Assembly (NCBI RefSeq): GCF_002968335.2
Contig: NZ_CP134398.1
Span: 1,364,001 to 1,428,000, forward strand
Direction of reading: 5' to 3'
Source of the DNA: Mycobacterium sp. ITM-2016-00316
GTDB lineage: Bacteria > Actinomycetota > Actinomycetes > Mycobacteriales > Mycobacteriaceae
Length of the DNA stretch: 64,000 nt
Part shown: piece after piece, positions 60,691-64,000 of the stretch
How positions within the stretch are numbered: position 1 is the stretch's first letter
Layout of the letters: every line of letters starts with the position of its first letter
Notes under the pieces: model-generated
The model's database searches: none
Told to the model about the DNA's origin: nothing
Seen by the model: only the letters and a program-made list of their open reading frames with translations
Made by a program: the position numbers and the translations under genes

Positions 60691-60945
60691 CTAGACGCTG
60701 GTGCGTGCCTTGGTCCGCGCGTTGCGACGCTTGAGGGCGCGACGCTCGTCTTCGCTCATGCCGCCCCATACGCCGGCATCCTGGCCGGACTCAAGCGCCC
60801 AACTCAGGCACTCGGTGGTTACCGGGCAACGGTTGCAGACGAGCTTCGCATCAGCGATCTGGGCGAGTGCCGGGCCGCTGTTTCCCACCGGGAAGAACAG
60901 TTCCGGATCCTCGTCGCGACAGACCGCCTTGTGACGCCAATCCAT
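60691..60945 (-). CDS. whiB1: WhiB-family regulator WhiB1
   Basis: 84-residue essential nitric-oxide-sensing Fe-S regulator that binds the vegetative sigma factor. Cysteines at residues 9, 37, 40 and 46 (AVCRDEDP, VCNRCPVTTEC), the turn GVWGGMSEDERR and a basic tail KRRNARTKARTS. ATG has AGGAGAT eight nt upstream. A CRP-like site lies about 150 nt upstream. Confidence 0.96.
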   Translation of the reverse strand: MDWRHKAVCRDEDPELFFPVGNSGPALAQIADAKLVCNRCPVTTECLSWALESGQDAGVWGGMSEDERRALKRRNARTKARTSV

Positions 60946-61072
60946 GCTTCTATCTCCTAGTCACGTCGTTACAGTGGCGCTACAAAGACACCCTGAGTTT
61001 TTTCGGCTGTTAACGCGCATGCATCAAATGTTTCTGCGCTGTTGCATCCAATGCTTTCACAGGCTGAACAGA

Positions 61073-61110
61073 TGTCAATAGAAGTGCGTTAACACGTGGG
61101 CAATGTCACT
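61073..61110 (-). promoter_or_regulatory. whiB1 promoter -35 and CRP-like site
   Basis: On the minus strand, TTGACA (complement of 61073-61078) is a perfect -35. Upstream of it, AGTGACATTGCCCACG (complement of 61095-61110) closely resembles the CRP-binding site remembered from the M. tuberculosis whiB1 promoter (AGTGAGATAGCCCACG). The spacing places it near -58. The -10 is less clear (around 61050-61055). Confidence 0.65.
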
Positions 61111-61201
61111 GCGGTACCGGGTTACCGGACCGCTCACCCGTTTGTACTACACTCAACTCACTTGCGCTCTAAATCTACGCTGCTCACAGCAAATTCGCAG
61201 G

Positions 61202-62149
61202 TCACGAAGTTTCGGTAGACGGCGCCAGTACGCACAGCGCGTCCGGAACCGACGTGAAAGTCATCGCATCACGCAACCCGATGTAGTCGCCGTCGATCTG
61301 GCATGCCACCGGTGTGTCGCTGGTCACGCGCAGCCACGGCAGATCGTCTTCCCGGATCAGATGGGGCGCGGTGATATCCGGTGTAGACGACAACATCCGG
61401 CGCACCAGGCCGAGATTGCGCCAGACGTTCATGTTCGTGATGGCGAACACCCCGAGTCCGGTCTCGAAGGTCGTATCGGGGTTCGTCCACACCGGGCGGG
61501 CATTCGCGTACGTCCACGGACTGGAATTGGAGACGAACGCGAAATGGACGCCCGATGTCGGTTCGCGTCCGGGCAGTTCCACGGTCAGGAGGGGCTCTCT
61601 GCGGGCGCTGGCCAGCATTTCGCGAATGGCCACCCGGATGTACCGCGATGCGGTGACGGTTCGGCCCTTGGCGCGCTGAGCCTCCACGGCGGCCACCACG
61701 GCACCGTCGACGCCCATGCCTGCGGTGAACACGCCCCACCGCTCGCCGCAGTCCATCAGGCCGATGCGGCGCCACGGCACCCCGCGGCGGTAATCGCCGA
61801 GGAGGTCGACGAGCTGGTTGGTCGCCACGACCGGGTCCGGGCTGATTCCCAGCGAGCGGGCGAAGACGTTGGCCGAGCCGCCCGGTACCACGCCGACGGC
61901 GGGCGCGCGTTCGGAGGGTTCCTGCAGTACGCCGTTGACCACTTCGTTCACCGTGCCGTCACCGCCGTGCACGATCAGCACGTCGATCCCGTCCCGGGTG
62001 GCCTGATGGCCGATCTCGATGGCATGGCCCCGGTGATCGGTGTGGATCACGGTCAGGTCGACGCGGCTCTCCAGCGCGTGAGCCAGCAGGTCACGTCCCG
62101 CCGGGGTCGTCGATGTCGCGTTCGGGTTCACGATCAGCACGGCACGCAC
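61202..62149 (-). CDS. diacylglycerol kinase family lipid kinase
   Basis: 315 residues of the DagK_cat family. ATP-loop LIVHGGDGTVNEVVNGV (about residue 60), and NPNATSTT near the start. AVGVVPGGSANVFARSLG carries the GGTxND-like second motif (GGSANV). Membrane-associated, phosphorylates lipids such as diacylglycerol. GTG 62149 lies 8 nt after TAGGCT. Related to Rv3218. Confidence 0.88.
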   Translation of the reverse strand: MRAVLIVNPNATSTTPAGRDLLAHALESRVDLTVIHTDHRGHAIEIGHQATRDGIDVLIVHGGDGTVNEVVNGVLQEPSERAPAVGVVPGGSANVFARSLGISPDPVVATNQLVDLLGDYRRGVPWRRIGLMDCGERWGVFTAGMGVDGAVVAAVEAQRAKGRTVTASRYIRVAIREMLASARREPLLTVELPGREPTSGVHFAFVSNSSPWTYANARPVWTNPDTTFETGLGVFAITNMNVWRNLGLVRRMLSSTPDITAPHLIREDDLPWLRVTSDTPVACQIDGDYIGLRDAMTFTSVPDALCVLAPSTETS

Positions 62150-62294
62150 GGGGAACCAGCCTAACCGCGAATCCGCCGGTGGCGAATCGCCGCACACAAC
62201 ACCGGGTGAGCGGTCGGGGCATGCTCGATGATCGTCGGGTGAACATCGGGGTCCCCGATCGCGTTGGGGTTCAAGCCCGTTGCGATGACCGTGG

Positions 62295-62807
62295 TCAGTG
62301 CGCGCCGGCGGCGTCGGGCAACAGCGCCGGGCAGGCGCCGAACAGATCGGTGGTGAGCTCGAAATGCCATGTCTCGTTGGCGTAGATCTGGCACAGCCCG
62401 AACCGCGGTCCGTTGGTGATCATCCACTGGTCGGCGCCCGGGCCGCCGATGTCCACGGCCGCACCCACCACATGCCGCGACTGCTCGGGAGTCTGGACGT
62501 ACTGTCGGGCCGCGGCGTAACTGCCGTAGGTCACGATGGCGTCGTCGAGCAGCTGCTGCTGGAACTCCGGGGAGCGCCACCCCGAGGTCACCGTCACGGT
62601 GACACCCTCGGCCGCCGCGGCGGAGGTGGCGTTCTGCACCGCCGCCAGCAGGGTCGGGTCCAGCCGTCCGATCGCCGGGTCCGCCACATCGAAGGCGGTC
62701 AGCGGCGCGCTGTCCGGCGCGGTCTCACCGGCCGGGTCGGCATGGGACAGCGGCGCCGACAGCACGGCGGCGACGGCCATGGTCGCCACGGTCAGCACGA
62801 AACGCAT
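62295..62807 (-). CDS. secreted M15/VanY-like D-Ala-D-Ala carboxypeptidase
   Basis: 170 residues. Signal peptide RFVLTVATMAVAAVLSA to SHA. Zinc motifs of the M15 family: SRHVVGAAVDIG (SxHxxGxAxD) and WHFEL. Trims peptidoglycan stem peptides outside the membrane. ATG has TAAACT 6 nt upstream (leaderless type). Confidence 0.85.
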   Translation of the reverse strand: MRFVLTVATMAVAAVLSAPLSHADPAGETAPDSAPLTAFDVADPAIGRLDPTLLAAVQNATSAAAAEGVTVTVTSGWRSPEFQQQLLDDAIVTYGSYAAARQYVQTPEQSRHVVGAAVDIGGPGADQWMITNGPRFGLCQIYANETWHFELTTDLFGACPALLPDAAGAH

Positions 62808-62816
62808 CAGGCCAGT

Positions 62817-63221
62817 TTACCGGCCGTCGCCGAAATCCCCGTCCACGTAACGCCAGGTACCGTCGCGGGCCCGGCTGCAGCGGCTGCGTTCGTGCAGGAT
62901 GTGCCGTTTTCCGTGCTGTAGGTACTGGGCGCGGAATTCGACGATCCCGGTATCGTCGTCGGCGCCCCCGGACTCGGTGTCCACGATCTGCAGCCGCCGC
63001 CATGTGATCTGCCCGTCGAGCTCCAGCCGCGCGGGCCGGGTGCCGGGATGCCAGCTGCTCAGCAGGTAGTCGGCGCGACCGCGCGCGAAAGCACTGAATC
63101 GCGAACGCATCAGCGCTTCGGCGGTGGCGGCGGCCGCCGTTCCGTCGTGCAGCGGTCCGCAACAATGGCGGTAGGCCCGCCCGGATCCGCAGGGGCACTG
63201 CCCGGTATCAGCCTCGGACAT
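62817..63221 (-). CDS. YchJ family protein (SEC-C metal-binding motif)
   Basis: 134 residues. The N-terminal SEC-C-like motif CPCGSGRAYRHCCGPLH binds zinc; a YchJ domain follows (MRSRFSAFARGRADYLLSSW). Function unclear, possibly protein quality control. It overlaps the next gene by 14 nt. Confidence 0.87.
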   Translation of the reverse strand: MSEADTGQCPCGSGRAYRHCCGPLHDGTAAAATAEALMRSRFSAFARGRADYLLSSWHPGTRPARLELDGQITWRRLQIVDTESGGADDDTGIVEFRAQYLQHGKRHILHERSRCSRARDGTWRYVDGDFGDGR

Positions 63222-64000
63222 CTGAAATTCCTACCGCAGAGGCGATCTCGTCCACCATGGCCTCGATCCGTGCCGGGTCGTGCAGGCGGTCCGGCACCCA
63301 CGCCAGAGCGATTCGGACCGGGGCCCAGGTGCTTTCGTCGATCGGGATCAGTTTGAACTCCGGGGGTGAGAAGATCCGGCCGATGGCCGAGGCCGGCGCG
63401 TAGGTCACCATCGCGACGAGATGACGGTTGAACACCTGGGTCGCCATCTCCAACTCGCCGCCGAGTTGATTGGTGGTCCGCACGATTCGGTGTACTCCGC
63501 GGGCCTGAAGGCCGCGGGTCAGCCCGGCGAGCACCACCGGGTTCGGTCGGGCGAAGTCGATCACCACGTCACGGTCACGCAGTGCCTCGATGGTCACGCT
63601 GTCGCCGGCGGCCAGCGGATCATCGAAGCGAACGGCGATCGCGCCCGGGTAACTGGCCACCACCCGGTGGCGTAATCGCTTGTCGGAGTGCGGCAGGTGG
63701 ATCAGGCCCAGATCGAGGTGCCCGGACACGAGTTTGGCGATGACCTCCGCCGCCGATCCGGGCACACTGAACTCGGCCGGGGACCTCAGCGCGGCGACCG
63801 TCGTCTCCAGTCGCGCCAGGAAGTCCGATGGTGCGTATGCGGTGGCGCCGATCCGGACCGGCTTGGCGCCGTTGGTGATTCGCGATGCCAGGGCCTTGAG
63901 GTCGTCGACCCGGTCGAGGATGTCGCGGGCCGGGCCCAGCAGCCTCTCGCCCAGCGGGGTGAGCCGCACGTTGTGGTAGTCGCGTTCGAACAGTTGACCG
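63208..64000 (-). CDS. LysR family transcriptional regulator (5' partial)
   Basis: LysR effector domain complete; the N-terminal helix-turn-helix is cut by the window end. The visible start reads QLFERDYHNVRLTPLGERLL, the typical end of the HTH and linker helix. Periplasmic-binding-like domain follows with VRIGATAYAPSDFLARL. Target genes and ligand unknown; no divergent partner visible in the window. Confidence 0.87.
   Translation of the reverse strand, partial: GQLFERDYHNVRLTPLGERLLGPARDILDRVDDLKALASRITNGAKPVRIGATAYAPSDFLARLETTVAALRSPAEFSVPGSAAEVIAKLVSGHLDLGLIHLPHSDKRLRHRVVASYPGAIAVRFDDPLAAGDSVTIEALRDRDVVIDFARPNPVVLAGLTRGLQARGVHRIVRTTNQLGGELEMATQVFNRHLVAMVTYAPASAIGRIFSPPEFKLIPIDESTWAPVRIALAWVPDRLHDPARIEAMVDEIASAVGISDVRG

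Noticed and set aside
60946..61201. Small gene in the whiB1 upstream region
   Set aside because: Only promoter and CRP-like elements are visible; no frame with start, ribosome site and plausible composition.

Overview
The window is a stretch of chromosome from a high-GC actinobacterium, almost certainly a rapidly growing mycobacterium (Mycolicibacterium-like). The evidence is gene content and order: birA-purK-purE-fadE25, lcp1-rmlD-wbbL-manC, fbiA-fbiB, whiB2-(metallopeptidase)-(DUF3499)-pmm-tobH-manA, alkB-rubA-rubB-alkX, sahH-tmk-mtrA-mtrB-lpqB, comF-hpf-secA1, the reductase-desA3 pair, rsgA/aroA, sigH-rshA, btoCC-pdtaS and whiB1 follow the order remembered for the M. tuberculosis Rv3279-Rv3218 region. 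This comparison is from memory, not from a search. Insertions relative to that order include a secreted glycosidase, a hydrolase/MerR pair, sdaA, a BCCT transporter, a cupin and small repeats.

Layout. 1-5.9 kb: a secretory lipase (5' end cut by the window), biotin ligase, PH-domain and GtrA membrane proteins, purine genes purK/purE and fadE25. 6-13.2 kb: cell-wall region with a methyltransferase, a short adenylation-like protein, the LCP ligase Lcp1, a secreted clan GH-A glycosidase, and rmlD-wbbL-manC (rhamnose linker and GDP-mannose). 13.2-16 kb: alpha/beta hydrolase facing a MerR regulator across a MerR-type promoter, then serine dehydratase. 16-18.9 kb: coenzyme F420 operon fbiA-fbiB plus a coupled Nudix gene. 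19-24.5 kb: whiB2 and mannose metabolism. 24.5-28 kb: cupin, alkane hydroxylase operon and a decayed MFS transporter. 28-37.3 kb: sahH, a lipoprotein, a second secretory lipase, a TPR membrane protein, tmk, and MtrAB-LpqB. 37.3-43 kb: repeats, an SDR, comF, hpf and secA1. 43-50 kb: lipid functions (a WS/DGAT homologue with a degenerate catalytic motif, BCCT transporter, ferredoxin reductase and DesA3). 50-57.4 kb: rsgA, aroA, SRAP protein, methyltransferases, DUF2071, SDR and YbaK. 57.5-64 kb: sigH-rshA, the 24-residue ribosomal protein bL37, a biotin carrier, pdtaS, whiB1, a lipid kinase, a secreted M15 peptidase, YchJ and a LysR regulator cut by the window end.

Many genes cooperate in building and monitoring the cell envelope: nucleotide-sugar supply (pmm, manA, manC, rmlD), linker assembly (wbbL), ligation (lcp1), envelope signalling (mtrAB-lpqB), export (secA1) and lipid desaturation (desA3 with its reductase). 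The most informative non-coding signals are a 31-bp site shared by the reductase and desA3 promoters, an inverted repeat over the alkB -10 box, a MerR-type operator, a CRP-like site upstream of whiB1, perfect inverted repeats at 29.6 and 38.2 kb, short GAGCGAAGCGAC repeats that have entered coding sequences, and a recurring TANNNT-N6-8-RTG arrangement that suggests many leaderless mRNAs. I see no phage, CRISPR array, insertion sequence, tRNA or rRNA gene, and no clear undescribed multi-gene system.
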